Assembly: GCA_003142815.1 (NCBI GenBank)
Contig: PLNP01000055.1
Location: 247,411 to 311,410, forward strand
DNA: 64,000 nucleotides
Reading direction: 5' to 3'
Source: Rhodanobacteraceae bacterium
Lineage (GTDB): Bacteria; Pseudomonadota; Gammaproteobacteria; Xanthomonadales; Rhodanobacteraceae
Part shown: positions 35,679 to 45,549 of the stretch, piece by piece
How the letters are laid out: each line of letters opens with the position of its first letter
How positions within the stretch are numbered: position 1 is the stretch's first letter
Program-made: the position numbers and the translations under genes
Notes under the pieces: model-generated
Told to the model about the DNA's origin: nothing
Database searches by the model: none
The model's input: the letters and a program-made list of their open reading frames with translations, nothing else

Positions 35679-36878
35679 ATGAGCAGCTCCCTCTTCACCT
35701 CCGAATCGGTCTCCGAAGGCCATCCGGACAAAGTCGCCGACCAGATCTCCGACGCGGTTCTCGACGCGATCCTCGCGCAGGACAAGCGCGCGCGCGTGGC
35801 CTGCGAGACGATGGTCAAGACCGGCGTCGCGATCGTCGCCGGCGAAGTGACCACCAGCGCTTGGATCGACTTGGAAGCGCTGACGCGCAAGGTCATCGTC
35901 GACATCGGCTACAACTCCAGCGAAGTCGGTTTCGACGGCGCCACCTGCGGCGTGCTGAACCTGATCGGCAAGCAGTCGCCGGACATCAACCAGGGCGTGG
36001 ATCGCAAGAACCCCGAGGAACAGGGTGCGGGCGACCAAGGCCTGATGTTCGGCTACGCGACCAACGAGACCAGGACCTTCATGCCGGCCGCGATCCACTT
36101 TTCGCACCGCCTGGTCGAGCAGCAGGCGAAGATTCGCAAGCAGAAGAACTCGCCGCTGCCGTGGCTGCGCCCGGATGCGAAATCGCAGGTCACCCTGCGC
36201 TACGAGAACGGCAAGGCGGTCGCGATTGACGCGGTCGTGCTGTCGACCCAGCATGATCCGTCGGTCAAGCAGAAGGACCTGATCGAGGCGGTGCGCGAGC
36301 ACGTCCTGAAGCCTGTGCTGCCTGCGAAATGGCTGCACAAGGGCACTAAGTACCACATCAACCCGACCGGCAAGTTCGTGATCGGCGGTCCGGCCGGCGA
36401 TTGCGGCCTGACCGGGCGCAAGATCATCGTTGACACCTACGGTGGCTGGGCCCGCCACGGCGGCGGCGCGTTCTCGGGCAAGGATCCGTCCAAGGTCGAC
36501 CGCTCCGCAGCGTACGCGGCGCGCTATGTCGCGAAGAACATCGTCGCCGCCGGCATCGCGGACCGCTGCGAGGTGCAGGTGTCGTACGCGATCGGCGTGG
36601 CGCATCCGACCTCGATCTCGGTGACCACGTTCGGCACCGGCAAGATCAGCGATGATAAGATCGAGAAGCTGATCCGCAATCACTTCGATCTGCGTCCGTA
36701 CGGCATCCTGAAGATGCTCGACCTGGTGCATCCGATGTACCAGTCGACTGCGAGCTATGGCCACTTCGGCCGCGCGCCGTACGAAGTCGTGCTGAAGAAT
36801 GGCGAGAAATTCACCGCGTTCTCGTGGGAGAAGACCGACAAGGCCGCCGAGCTGCGCAAGGCGGCCGGTTTGAAGTAA
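35679..36878 (+). CDS. metK: S-adenosylmethionine synthetase
   Basis: MetK makes S-adenosylmethionine from ATP and methionine. The 399-residue product has the signature [18 protein letters not shown], the hexapeptide [12 protein letters not shown] and the phosphate-binding loop [21 protein letters not shown]. The start at 35679 gives the standard [17 protein letters not shown] beginning with gaagga upstream; longer frames run through promoter DNA. It is monocistronic, with a strong terminator at 36906. Its upstream motif is shared with ahcY. Confidence 0.98.
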   Translation: MSSSLFTSESVSEGHPDKVADQISDAVLDAILAQDKRARVACETMVKTGVAIVAGEVTTSAWIDLEALTRKVIVDIGYNSSEVGFDGATCGVLNLIGKQSPDINQGVDRKNPEEQGAGDQGLMFGYATNETRTFMPAAIHFSHRLVEQQAKIRKQKNSPLPWLRPDAKSQVTLRYENGKAVAIDAVVLSTQHDPSVKQKDLIEAVREHVLKPVLPAKWLHKGTKYHINPTGKFVIGGPAGDCGLTGRKIIVDTYGGWARHGGGAFSGKDPSKVDRSAAYAARYVAKNIVAAGIADRCEVQVSYAIGVAHPTSISVTTFGTGKISDDKIEKLIRNHFDLRPYGILKMLDLVHPMYQSTASYGHFGRAPYEVVLKNGEKFTAFSWEKTDKAAELRKAAGLK

Positions 36879-36905
36879 GCCGCAACGCCTGCGTCACCGA
36901 TAATC

Positions 36906-36935
36906 AACGGGCCGCGTCACGCGGCCCGTTTTTTT
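36906..36935 (+). terminator. Intrinsic terminator after metK
   Basis: A 10-bp stem aacgggccgc/gcggcccgtt with a 5-base loop is followed by a run of T to 36935. Confidence 0.95.
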
Positions 36936-37068
36936 GCGCGCGAACGAGGCTGCTTGCGCCGCCCTGCGCAGCTTTCGCCTCAGGGTGGACTGAAGTAGCC
37001 TGTCGACTTACCCGGCATGCGCCTGTCGACGTGCTGGAATTCCATCGCAGTCCCGAGTCGATCCCGCC

Positions 37069-38115
37069 ATGTCGTCAAACCACCTCCTCCGCGCCGCCGC
37101 GCGCGCATTCCTGATTGTTGCGACGACTGCGCTCGTGCTCGGCATGATGCCGGCCCGTGCGGAGCGGGTCGAATCGCCGCTCGAACTGCTCTACAAGCCC
37201 GGCAACCTGCTCGTCGCCGGGCCGTTGATCGAGATCAACCCGAGTGGTCGACTCGTATTCGCGCGCAAGGAAGTGCTCGGCGGCAAGCCCCAGCCGCCCG
37301 ACAAGATCGACGTGCGCGCGCCGATGTCCGCATTGCAAACCGCGAAACTCGGCGAACGCTACATCTTCGGCTATTCGTTGGTGCGTCCCGACCCCCGCAA
37401 TCCAACCCGCACGATCGCCGATCCTGACGGCGCGATCCTGCTGACCAGCATCGGTCTCGAGCCGGCGCTGTTTCGCGACACGCCCGATGTACGTGCGATC
37501 TTGAAGGTCGCCCGCAGCGAACGCGGACGAGAATCGCAGCGATTGTTCGATCTGCTGATGCAGGCACTCGCTGGCCCGGACCCGCAACTGCAGAACCTCG
37601 CTGCCGGCGAGATTGCGCAGGAACCGGAAATGGGCGAGCGCCTGCGCGAAGGCGGCCGCAACGTCGTCGAAAAGGTCGCACGCAATCTACATACGCCAGC
37701 GGGCGTGCGCGCGACGCTGCTGCTGGCTGCGGCGACGCGTCCGGCCGACCTCGGCGACTGGTGGCAGGCTGCTTCTACGGATGTAGTGACATCTACACCT
37801 GTAGCCGGATATGCTGCTGGGACTTCGGATCCGACCGGCTTGGTCCTGCTGGCGCTCGAAGTGCTCAATCAGCATGCGGTCACGGTTCCGCCCGACGCGC
37901 TCAAGCGTTGGGTCTGGAGCGCGAGTCCGGCGTTGGTCGAGCGCGCGTGTTTGATGTTGCGGCGGGAATTTCCGGCAGGAGAGCGAACGGTGATCCAGCA
38001 AGCGCTGGCCGATCCGAAACTGCCGGGGCAGACCCGCAAGTTTCTCAACGATCATCTGCGTCGCCTCGATCGGCTGGATGCCAAGTCGAACGCGCGGAAG
38101 GACGGAACCGGCTGA
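37069..38115 (+). CDS. Exported protein of unknown function
   Basis: I do not recognise a family. The 348-residue product has a signal peptide (about 1-31, ending MMPARA). Residues 35-120 look beta-rich (SGRLVFARKEVLGGKPQPP; FGYSLVRPDP). From about 140 on it is helical and Leu/Ala-rich (LFDLLMQALAGPDPQLQNLAAGEI; RTVIQQALADPKLPGQTRKFL), resembling HEAT-like repeats. The paired segments fit a periplasmic scaffold more than an enzyme. It follows metK's terminator and precedes a large secreted protein, with a weak T-rich hairpin at about 38175-38199 between them. Confidence 0.65.
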   Translation: MSSNHLLRAAARAFLIVATTALVLGMMPARAERVESPLELLYKPGNLLVAGPLIEINPSGRLVFARKEVLGGKPQPPDKIDVRAPMSALQTAKLGERYIFGYSLVRPDPRNPTRTIADPDGAILLTSIGLEPALFRDTPDVRAILKVARSERGRESQRLFDLLMQALAGPDPQLQNLAAGEIAQEPEMGERLREGGRNVVEKVARNLHTPAGVRATLLLAAATRPADLGDWWQAASTDVVTSTPVAGYAAGTSDPTGLVLLALEVLNQHAVTVPPDALKRWVWSASPALVERACLMLRREFPAGERTVIQQALADPKLPGQTRKFLNDHLRRLDRLDAKSNARKDGTG

Positions 38116-38215
38116 TCGTGATTTCGAGGGTGGCGTGACGGCTGTCCACCCTTGAAGAACCAAACCGCCGCCACCCCGGCTCTTGTCGGGATTTTTTCGT
38201 TCGGGAGTCTTCGCC

Positions 38216-41143
38216 ATGGTCCTGTCGCGTTTCCTACCGGCCGCGTTGAGCGCGGCTACCTTGCTTGCGCTCGGCGCTTCCGCCACGCAGGCGGGGGTTA
38301 CCAGTCCAACCACGATCGCGCCGGACCGCAGTCCGACCGTGATCCATGCCTCGCGCTACGACGTGTCCGCGCCGATGCGCGACATCCTCAAGAACATGCC
38401 ACCGCAGGCTCCAATGGGCACCGAACAGGAACCTTATCTGGTGCCGAATATCCTGCTGAAGCCGACCAATCGGCCGAGCGCGTTGGTACCCGATTATTCG
38501 CGCATGCAGCTGCACGCCACCAACATGCCGGCGCCGGCTATTGATCTCAGTTTCGAGGGCATCAGCTCGACGACTTCGGGCTGCGGCTGCCTGCCGCCGG
38601 ATACCAACGGTGACGTCAGCGACACCGACTACATCCAGTGGGTGAACTTGTCGTGGCAGATCTTCGACAAGACCACGGGCGTCCCGAACCCGGCAACGCC
38701 GTCGCCGAGGCCCGGCAATTCGTTCTTCGTCGGCTTCGGCGGCAAGTGCGAGACGACAAATTCCGGCGATCCGATTGTGCTATGGGATTCTCGCGCGCAG
38801 CGATGGATCATGAGCCAGTTCGTCACTAGCTCGCCCTATGGGCAATGTGTTGCGATATCGACCACGTCGGATCCGCTTGGCACTTACTTTCGCTACGAGT
38901 TCCACTCGACGAATTTCGGCGACTATCCGAAGCTGGCTGTGTGGACCGACGCAAGCAACGGTCAAGACGCGTATCTGCTGACCACACATGAGTTCGACAT
39001 GGGCAGCGGCAGCTTCCTCGGCGCCGCACTGAGCGCACTGCAGCGCGACAAGATGCTGGCCGGCGATCCGACCGCAGCGATGGTGCATTTTGGCGGTTAC
39101 GACGCGTATGGTGTGGAGCCGGTCAATCTGGCCGGCACCCTGGACGCACCCGGCAATGCCTGTCCGTCCTTCGTGCATTTCGATGTAAACACCAGCGACT
39201 ATCTGTTCTGGGATCTGTGCCTAGACTGGACCACGCCCGCGAACAGCACGATATCGACCAATCCGACCCGCATCGCCGGCGCGCCGTTCGCTCCGTATTA
39301 CAACGAAGTGCCCCAGCCTGGCACCACCGCCGGACTCGATTCGTTCGGCACGCACGTGATGTACCGCGCCAACGCGCGCGCATTCCCGGCCGATGCGCCG
39401 ACGCGCATTTCGCTGGTGATCAATCATGTCGTCATGGCTGATGTGCAACAGGCCGGCATCAATTGGGTCCATTTCAATCTCGATGATCATGGTGCGAATC
39501 CTGCGGTGCCGACCGCGCTCGACAAACACATCTTGGATGAAGGGACCTACGCGCCCGACAGCAACGATCGCTGGCTGGGTGGCATTGCGATCGATGGCAG
39601 CGACGACATCGGCGTCGGTTATTCAAAGTCGAGCTCGACCATATATCCGCAGGTCGAAATCAGCGGCCGTACGCTCGACGACGCCGCGGGAACGCTGCGC
39701 GATGAGCAGAATTGCACCGACACTCTCGCCAACGGTTCACAGACCAGCACCAGCAACCGTTGGGGCGACTACTCCGCGATGAGCGTCGATCCGGTCGACC
39801 AGTGCACGTTCTACTACACCAACGAGTACTACCCGACGACCGCGCCCGCGAGCTGGCACACGCGTGTGTGTTCTTTCAAGTTTGCCAGCTGCGGCAGTCC
39901 GAATTACGCGCTGGTCGCCGATTCGCCGAAGCGCATCCAGATGTGCGGCCCGGCAGCGACGGACCCGACGTACTCGCTGCGCGTCGGCGTATTGAACGGC
40001 TTCAACGGATCGGTTTTGCTGACTGGCACCAACCTGCCAGCTGGCACCACCGCGCAGTTTTCGTCGAATACCGTGACCGCCCCTGGCTCCAGCACGCTGA
40101 CCCTCGCCGGCGGCGCTGCGCTGCCATCGGGCGAATACAACTTCGGCGTTGACGCGACCAGCGGCGCGTTGACCCGCAACCTCGCCCTCCAGCTCGGCGT
40201 GTCCTCAAACCCGCCGAGTTCGCTGCAGCTGGTCGCGCCGACCGACAATGCGGCGGGCGTCAAGATCCTTCCACTGCTGAGCTGGAGCGGCATGGGCCCC
40301 AGTGACCGCATCTTTGGCGATGGCTTCGACGGCGCACCACTTGCGTCGCCGCCGCCGACTGGCGCGCTGAACTACACCGTCGAGGTTGCGACCGATTACG
40401 CGTTCGCCAACATCGTCGCTACAGCAACCGTGACGACCACCTCGTGGAAGGTTGGTGTACCGCTCAACAGCACGACGAAATATTACTGGCGTGTGACTGC
40501 GCATAACTACTGCGGCGACGGTCCGACCTCGGCCACGTTCAGCTTTACCACCGGCGTACCGGGCCAGTGCCCGGCCGGTAGCACGGCCACCACGCTATTC
40601 CAGGACGACTTCCAGAATGGCGCGAACGGCTGGACCACCAACGGCTCCGGCGCCGCCAATTGGGCGCAAATGGCGGCGCCTGCCGGCATCGGACTCAGCA
40701 CGACCGTGTGGGGTATCACGGACAACGCCACGACCAGCGATCGCGGGCTGATTTCGCCGTCGATCGCGCTGCCGAGTGGAACGTGGGCATTGATGCTGTC
40801 CTTCGACACCTACCACTCGTTCGAGGTCAATACGCCAACTTCCTGCTGGGATAACGGCACGATGGAAATCAAGGCTGGCAGCGGCGCATTCAGCTACCTC
40901 GATGGCAGCCGCTTGTTCACCGATCCGTATGACGGCATCGTTGCAGCCGGTGAAGCGAATGCCGGCGCCATGGGTTGGTGTCATGCGCCAGCCACCGCGA
41001 TCCACTCGATCGTGGATCTGGACGGCTTCGACGGCCAGTCCGTGAATCTGCGCTGGCGCGCGGTCACCGACTCGAATGGCGTGGCAACCACGCCGGTGAA
41101 GGGCATGTATATCGACAACGTGAAGGTCGAGGCGTGCCAGTAA
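38216..41143 (+). CDS. Large secreted multidomain protein with internal IFGDGFD motif
   Basis: This 975-residue protein has a signal peptide (about 1-27, ending ATQAG). The N-terminal 600 residues are a beta-rich domain with Cys pairs (SGCGCLPPDTNGDVSDTDYIQWVN; RWGDYSAMSVDPVDQCTFYYTNEYY). Near 690-790 is a fibronectin-like domain, interrupted by the segment DRIFGDGFDG (I699-D705). The last 190 residues resemble a choice-of-anchor/MAM-like lectin fold (FQDDFQNGANGWTTNG; YIDNVKVEACQ). The ATG at 38216 has cgggag upstream. No catalytic motif was found. It ends with an intrinsic terminator. It may bind surface or extracellular polymers; that is inference. Confidence 0.8.
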   Translation: MVLSRFLPAALSAATLLALGASATQAGVTSPTTIAPDRSPTVIHASRYDVSAPMRDILKNMPPQAPMGTEQEPYLVPNILLKPTNRPSALVPDYSRMQLHATNMPAPAIDLSFEGISSTTSGCGCLPPDTNGDVSDTDYIQWVNLSWQIFDKTTGVPNPATPSPRPGNSFFVGFGGKCETTNSGDPIVLWDSRAQRWIMSQFVTSSPYGQCVAISTTSDPLGTYFRYEFHSTNFGDYPKLAVWTDASNGQDAYLLTTHEFDMGSGSFLGAALSALQRDKMLAGDPTAAMVHFGGYDAYGVEPVNLAGTLDAPGNACPSFVHFDVNTSDYLFWDLCLDWTTPANSTISTNPTRIAGAPFAPYYNEVPQPGTTAGLDSFGTHVMYRANARAFPADAPTRISLVINHVVMADVQQAGINWVHFNLDDHGANPAVPTALDKHILDEGTYAPDSNDRWLGGIAIDGSDDIGVGYSKSSSTIYPQVEISGRTLDDAAGTLRDEQNCTDTLANGSQTSTSNRWGDYSAMSVDPVDQCTFYYTNEYYPTTAPASWHTRVCSFKFASCGSPNYALVADSPKRIQMCGPAATDPTYSLRVGVLNGFNGSVLLTGTNLPAGTTAQFSSNTVTAPGSSTLTLAGGAALPSGEYNFGVDATSGALTRNLALQLGVSSNPPSSLQLVAPTDNAAGVKILPLLSWSGMGPSDRIFGDGFDGAPLASPPPTGALNYTVEVATDYAFANIVATATVTTTSWKVGVPLNSTTKYYWRVTAHNYCGDGPTSATFSFTTGVPGQCPAGSTATTLFQDDFQNGANGWTTNGSGAANWAQMAAPAGIGLSTTVWGITDNATTSDRGLISPSIALPSGTWALMLSFDTYHSFEVNTPTSCWDNGTMEIKAGSGAFSYLDGSRLFTDPYDGIVAAGEANAGAMGWCHAPATAIHSIVDLDGFDGQSVNLRWRAVTDSNGVATTPVKGMYIDNVKVEACQ

Positions 41144-41201
41144 GGACCTGAACGTCCGTAACCCTGCGGTCGGCTCAGTCGAGCCGACCGCCTCCTGCCA
41201 G

Positions 41202-41230
41202 CCACCGTCCGCAAGGGCGGTGGTTTTTTT
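41202..41230 (+). terminator. Intrinsic terminator before the ahcY leader
   Basis: A 9-bp stem ccaccgtcc/gggcggtgg with the tetraloop gcaa is followed by seven T. A second hairpin (cggtcggctc/gagccgaccg, 41167-41190) lies just upstream. Together they end the secreted-protein transcript. Confidence 0.93.
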
Positions 41231-41246
41231 GTGCCTGCCGAAGGCT

Positions 41247-41277
41247 GATATATCCTTCCATCCGGAACAAGCGATAT
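41247..41277 (+). promoter_or_regulatory. 31-bp motif upstream of ahcY, shared with metK
   Basis: The block reads gatatatccttccatccg, eight variable bases, then gatat, matching the metK copy at 35640-35670. ATATC and GATAT arms are inverted around it. It lies just 3' of a terminator and 20 bases before the riboswitch, so it probably includes or overlaps the ahcY promoter. Confidence 0.7.
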
Positions 41278-41297
41278 ACTCAACGACTGCCTCTTCC

Positions 41298-41415
41298 GCC
41301 GAGGGGCGCTGCGACCTTGCCGCGACCGCCGATCCGCCTGCCCACCGGCCGCGGCGCCGTTCGCCGGTGAGGCCACGCTCGGCGGGGCTGCCCATTCCAT
41401 CGAGCAAGCGCGCCC
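41298..41415 (+). promoter_or_regulatory. SAH riboswitch-like leader of ahcY
   Basis: Stem P1 pairs ccgccgag (41296-41303) with ctcggcgg (41378-41385). The conserved-looking gaggggcgctgcgacc follows. A pseudoknot can form between gggcgc (41304-41309) and gcgccc (41410-41415), 24 bases before the ATG. This arrangement fits S-adenosylhomocysteine riboswitches, which turn on ahcY operons when SAH accumulates. The internal variable stem was not fully folded by hand. Confidence 0.8.
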
Positions 41416-41439
41416 TCCCGACACGAGGAAACCACACTC

Positions 41440-42900
<1,461 letters not shown>

Positions 42901-42946
42901 TCGCCCGGCGGACGCGGCAACGCGCCCGCCGCACTTGCGGACCCCG

Positions 42947-43795
42947 ATGCCAATGACGCCGCGCATGACTCCGATCAGCCTCGAATTCTTCCCGCCAAAA
43001 ACCGATGAGCAGCGCGCGACGCTCGAAGCTGCGCTGCCAAGACTGAAGACGCTCAAACCTGAATACGTCAGTGTCACCTTCGGCGCTGGCGGTTCGACGC
43101 TCTCCTACACGCCGGAAACGATACGGCATCTGTGCGAGGATCACGGCCTCGCGGCAGCGCCGCATCTATCCTGCATGGGCGGCACGCGAGACGAGATCCG
43201 CGCGCTGCTCGACCAATACAAGACAATGGGTTGCAAGCGCATCGTTGCACTGCGCGGCGATCTGCCGTCCGGCATGGCTAGCTACGGCGACTTTCGCTAC
43301 GCAAGCGAGCTCGTCGAGTTCATCCGCCGCGAGCGCGACGGCTGGTTCCACATCGAGGTCGCCTGCTATCCGGAAGTACACCCGCAGTCCGACGACGCAC
43401 ACGCGGACCTGCGTCACTTCAAGGCCAAGATCGATGCCGGCGCGAACGGCGCGATCACCCAGTACTTCTACAACGCGGACGCGTATTTTCGCTTCATCGA
43501 TGCGGCGCGCCACGCGGGCATCGACGTGCCGATCGTGCCGGGCATCATGCCGATCGTGAACTTTACCCTACTCAAGCGGTTTTCCGACCTGTGCGGCGCC
43601 GAGATTCCGCGCTGGCTCGCCAAGCGTCTCGCCGCGTATGGCGATGATGCCGAGAGCATTCGCGAGTTCGCCGCCGACGTGGTCGCGGACCTGTGCGATC
43701 GGCTGATCGCCGGCGGCGCGCCGGGCCTGCATTTCTATACGCTCAATCGCGCCAGGGCGACGCTTGCCATCTGCGAGCGGCTCACCGCTGCGTGA
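42947..43795 (+). CDS. metF: Methylenetetrahydrofolate reductase
   Basis: MetF makes 5-methyl-THF for homocysteine methylation, using FAD in a TIM barrel. The 282-residue protein has the start ISLEFFPPKTDEQ, the flavin-site pattern VTFGAGGSTLSYTPETIRHL, ALRGDLPSG and GANGAITQYFYNADAYFRF. Several in-frame starts are possible (42947, 42953, 42965); 42947 has cggacccc upstream. It follows ahcY closely, so the pair links SAH removal to methionine regeneration. Confidence 0.95.
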   Translation: MPMTPRMTPISLEFFPPKTDEQRATLEAALPRLKTLKPEYVSVTFGAGGSTLSYTPETIRHLCEDHGLAAAPHLSCMGGTRDEIRALLDQYKTMGCKRIVALRGDLPSGMASYGDFRYASELVEFIRRERDGWFHIEVACYPEVHPQSDDAHADLRHFKAKIDAGANGAITQYFYNADAYFRFIDAARHAGIDVPIVPGIMPIVNFTLLKRFSDLCGAEIPRWLAKRLAAYGDDAESIREFAADVVADLCDRLIAGGAPGLHFYTLNRARATLAICERLTAA

Positions 43796-43887
43796 GGCGT
43801 GATTCGGTTCGATGGTGATAGCCTCGTGTCCATGCGAGGACGGCGGATCATGGACTGCGCAATGCTGGGCGCGGCGCGCTACTGGCT

Positions 43888-44382
43888 ATGTCAGCGGCGA
43901 TTGCACAAGTCGCCCCCAACGGGCAGACGATTCATCGCTGCATCGGCGCGCATGGCGAGATCGTTTTTTCCGGGCTTGCGTGCGCGGCGGGCGCTTCGGC
44001 GAACGCCCCCACGTCGCGCACCGCTGCTGCGGTGCCGACACTTCCCGCCGACACGTGTCCGACATCACGCGACGAACTGCGCGATCGCATCACGGCCGCG
44101 ATCACGCGACGCGACGCGAACGCGCTGGCCGGCCTGCTGCGCTGGCACGGCGTCGGCGCTGGCGCCGCGAGCGGTCGCCTGCGCACGCTGCGCGATCTGG
44201 TGCAGCGGCCCTTGCTCGCGGTGGATGGCGGCGACGACATGGGCGACACCGAACGCGATGCGTCCGCGAGCGAGGCCGCCGACGTGTTGCGCGTGCGTAC
44301 CGGCAGCAACGAGAACGATGGTGTGCGCGAACACCGCTTCGGCGTGCGCGTCGAAGGCACCTGCTACTGGCTCGTCTGGTAA
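43888..44382 (+). CDS. Small DUF4124-like protein
   Basis: This 164-residue protein begins close to a DUF4124-like motif (GQTIHRCIGAHGEIVFSGLACA), a short Cys-containing stretch found in many exported Xanthomonadales proteins. A helical middle part (RDELRDRITAAITRRDANALAGLL) and a C-terminal GVRVEGTCYWLVW with another Cys follow. The ATG at 43888 leaves a short, poor signal sequence (MSAAIAQVAP), so the true start or export route is uncertain. No catalytic motif is seen. It precedes ilvE on the same strand after 73 bases. Confidence 0.65.
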   Translation: MSAAIAQVAPNGQTIHRCIGAHGEIVFSGLACAAGASANAPTSRTAAAVPTLPADTCPTSRDELRDRITAAITRRDANALAGLLRWHGVGAGAASGRLRTLRDLVQRPLLAVDGGDDMGDTERDASASEAADVLRVRTGSNENDGVREHRFGVRVEGTCYWLVW

Positions 44383-44455
44383 CAGAACGGCCGCCGCATC
44401 GGGCCGAGCCATCATCGACTGCTATCATTCGCGCTTTCCTCACGGAAGCCGCGCA

Positions 44456-45385
44456 ATGGCTCAGAGCTATCCCGAATACATCTGGCAAAATGGCCGCATC
44501 AAGCCGTGGGCCGAAGCGACCGTCCACGTGATGGCGCATGCGCTGCACTACGGCTCGTCGGTTTTCGAAGGCATCCGCTGCTACGAAACGCCGCAGGGTC
44601 CGGCGATCTTCCGGCTGACCGATCACATCAAGCGCCTGTTTCATTCGGCGAAGATCTACGACATCGCGATTCCGTATTCGCTCGATGAACTCAACGCCGC
44701 GTGCCGCGAGGTCATCAAGGCGAACAAGCTGTGCCGTGCGTATCTGCGCCCGATCGCGTTCCGCGGCCTCGGCGGTTTCGGACTCTCGGCGGAAACGCCG
44801 ATCGATGTCGCCGTCGCGTCGTGGGAAATGGGCGCCTATCTCGGCGCGGGCGTGCTCGAGGCCGGCATCGATGCCTGCGTGTCGAGTTGGCAGCGTTTTG
44901 CGCCGAACACGATTCCGGCCGGTGCGAAAGCCGGCGGCAACTACCTGTCCGGCCAACTCGTCGCACGCGAAGCGCGCCGGCTCGGTTTCGGCGAAGGCAT
45001 CGCGCTCGCCTCGACGGGCCTGTTGAGCGAAGGCGCCGGCGAAAACCTGTTCCTCGTCTTCGACGGCGCCCTGCATACGACGCCGGTCAGCGCCGCGCTG
45101 CTCAACGGGATCACCCGCAACACGCTCATGACGCTCGCGCGCAACGCCGGCATCGAAGTCGTCGAGCGCGACATTCCGCGTGAATATCTGTACCTCTGCG
45201 ACGAGGTGTTCATGTGCGGCACCGCCGCAGAGATCACACCGATCCGTTCGGTCGATGGCAAGCCGGTCGGCGCGGGCAAACCGGGCCCGGTCACCCATCG
45301 CATCCAGGAACTCTTCTTCGGCCTGTTCGACGGCCACACCGAAGATCGCTGGGGTTGGCTGGAACTGGTCGACCCCCGAGCGTGA
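44456..45385 (+). CDS. ilvE: Branched-chain amino acid aminotransferase
   Basis: IlvE transfers amino groups between glutamate and the 2-oxoacids of Leu, Ile and Val. The 309-residue product is a class IV PLP enzyme, with HYGSSVFEGIRCYET, the PLP-lysine region AGAKAGGNYLSGQLVA, SEGAGENLFLV, and FMCGTAAEITPIRSVDG. The ATG at 44456 has cacggaag upstream. It could feed the dehydrogenase complex encoded earlier in the window if that complex uses branched-chain oxoacids; this is inference. Confidence 0.96.
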   Translation: MAQSYPEYIWQNGRIKPWAEATVHVMAHALHYGSSVFEGIRCYETPQGPAIFRLTDHIKRLFHSAKIYDIAIPYSLDELNAACREVIKANKLCRAYLRPIAFRGLGGFGLSAETPIDVAVASWEMGAYLGAGVLEAGIDACVSSWQRFAPNTIPAGAKAGGNYLSGQLVAREARRLGFGEGIALASTGLLSEGAGENLFLVFDGALHTTPVSAALLNGITRNTLMTLARNAGIEVVERDIPREYLYLCDEVFMCGTAAEITPIRSVDGKPVGAGKPGPVTHRIQELFFGLFDGHTEDRWGWLELVDPRA

Positions 45386-45420
45386 ATTTGTGGAGCATTG
45401 CTCGCGACCGTCTTCCTGAA

Positions 45421-45549
45421 AGGAGTGTCGCGGCTACGCCGCTCCAAAAGCACATTCTCTCTGTAGGAGCACCTAAAGAGGGTGCAAGCGGCGCAGCCGC
45501 GACAAACCCTCGTGCCGCCCCATAGGTCGCGCTTGCAGCGCTCCTACAT
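45421..45549. repeat. Dispersed 'gtcgcggc/tgtaggagc' repeat block
   Basis: Segments gtgtcgcggctacgccgctc, ctgtaggagcacc, cggcgcagccgcgac and ggtcgcgcttgcagcgctcc recur in both orientations, related to the repeats at 924-1058. The block reaches over the stop codon of the histidine kinase gene. Confidence 0.7.

Noticed and set aside
43799..44455. N-terminal extension of ilvE
   Set aside because: The frame is open but Arg/Ala-rich and overlaps the DUF4124-like gene; the ATG at 44456 gives the normal ilvE length with a ribosome site.
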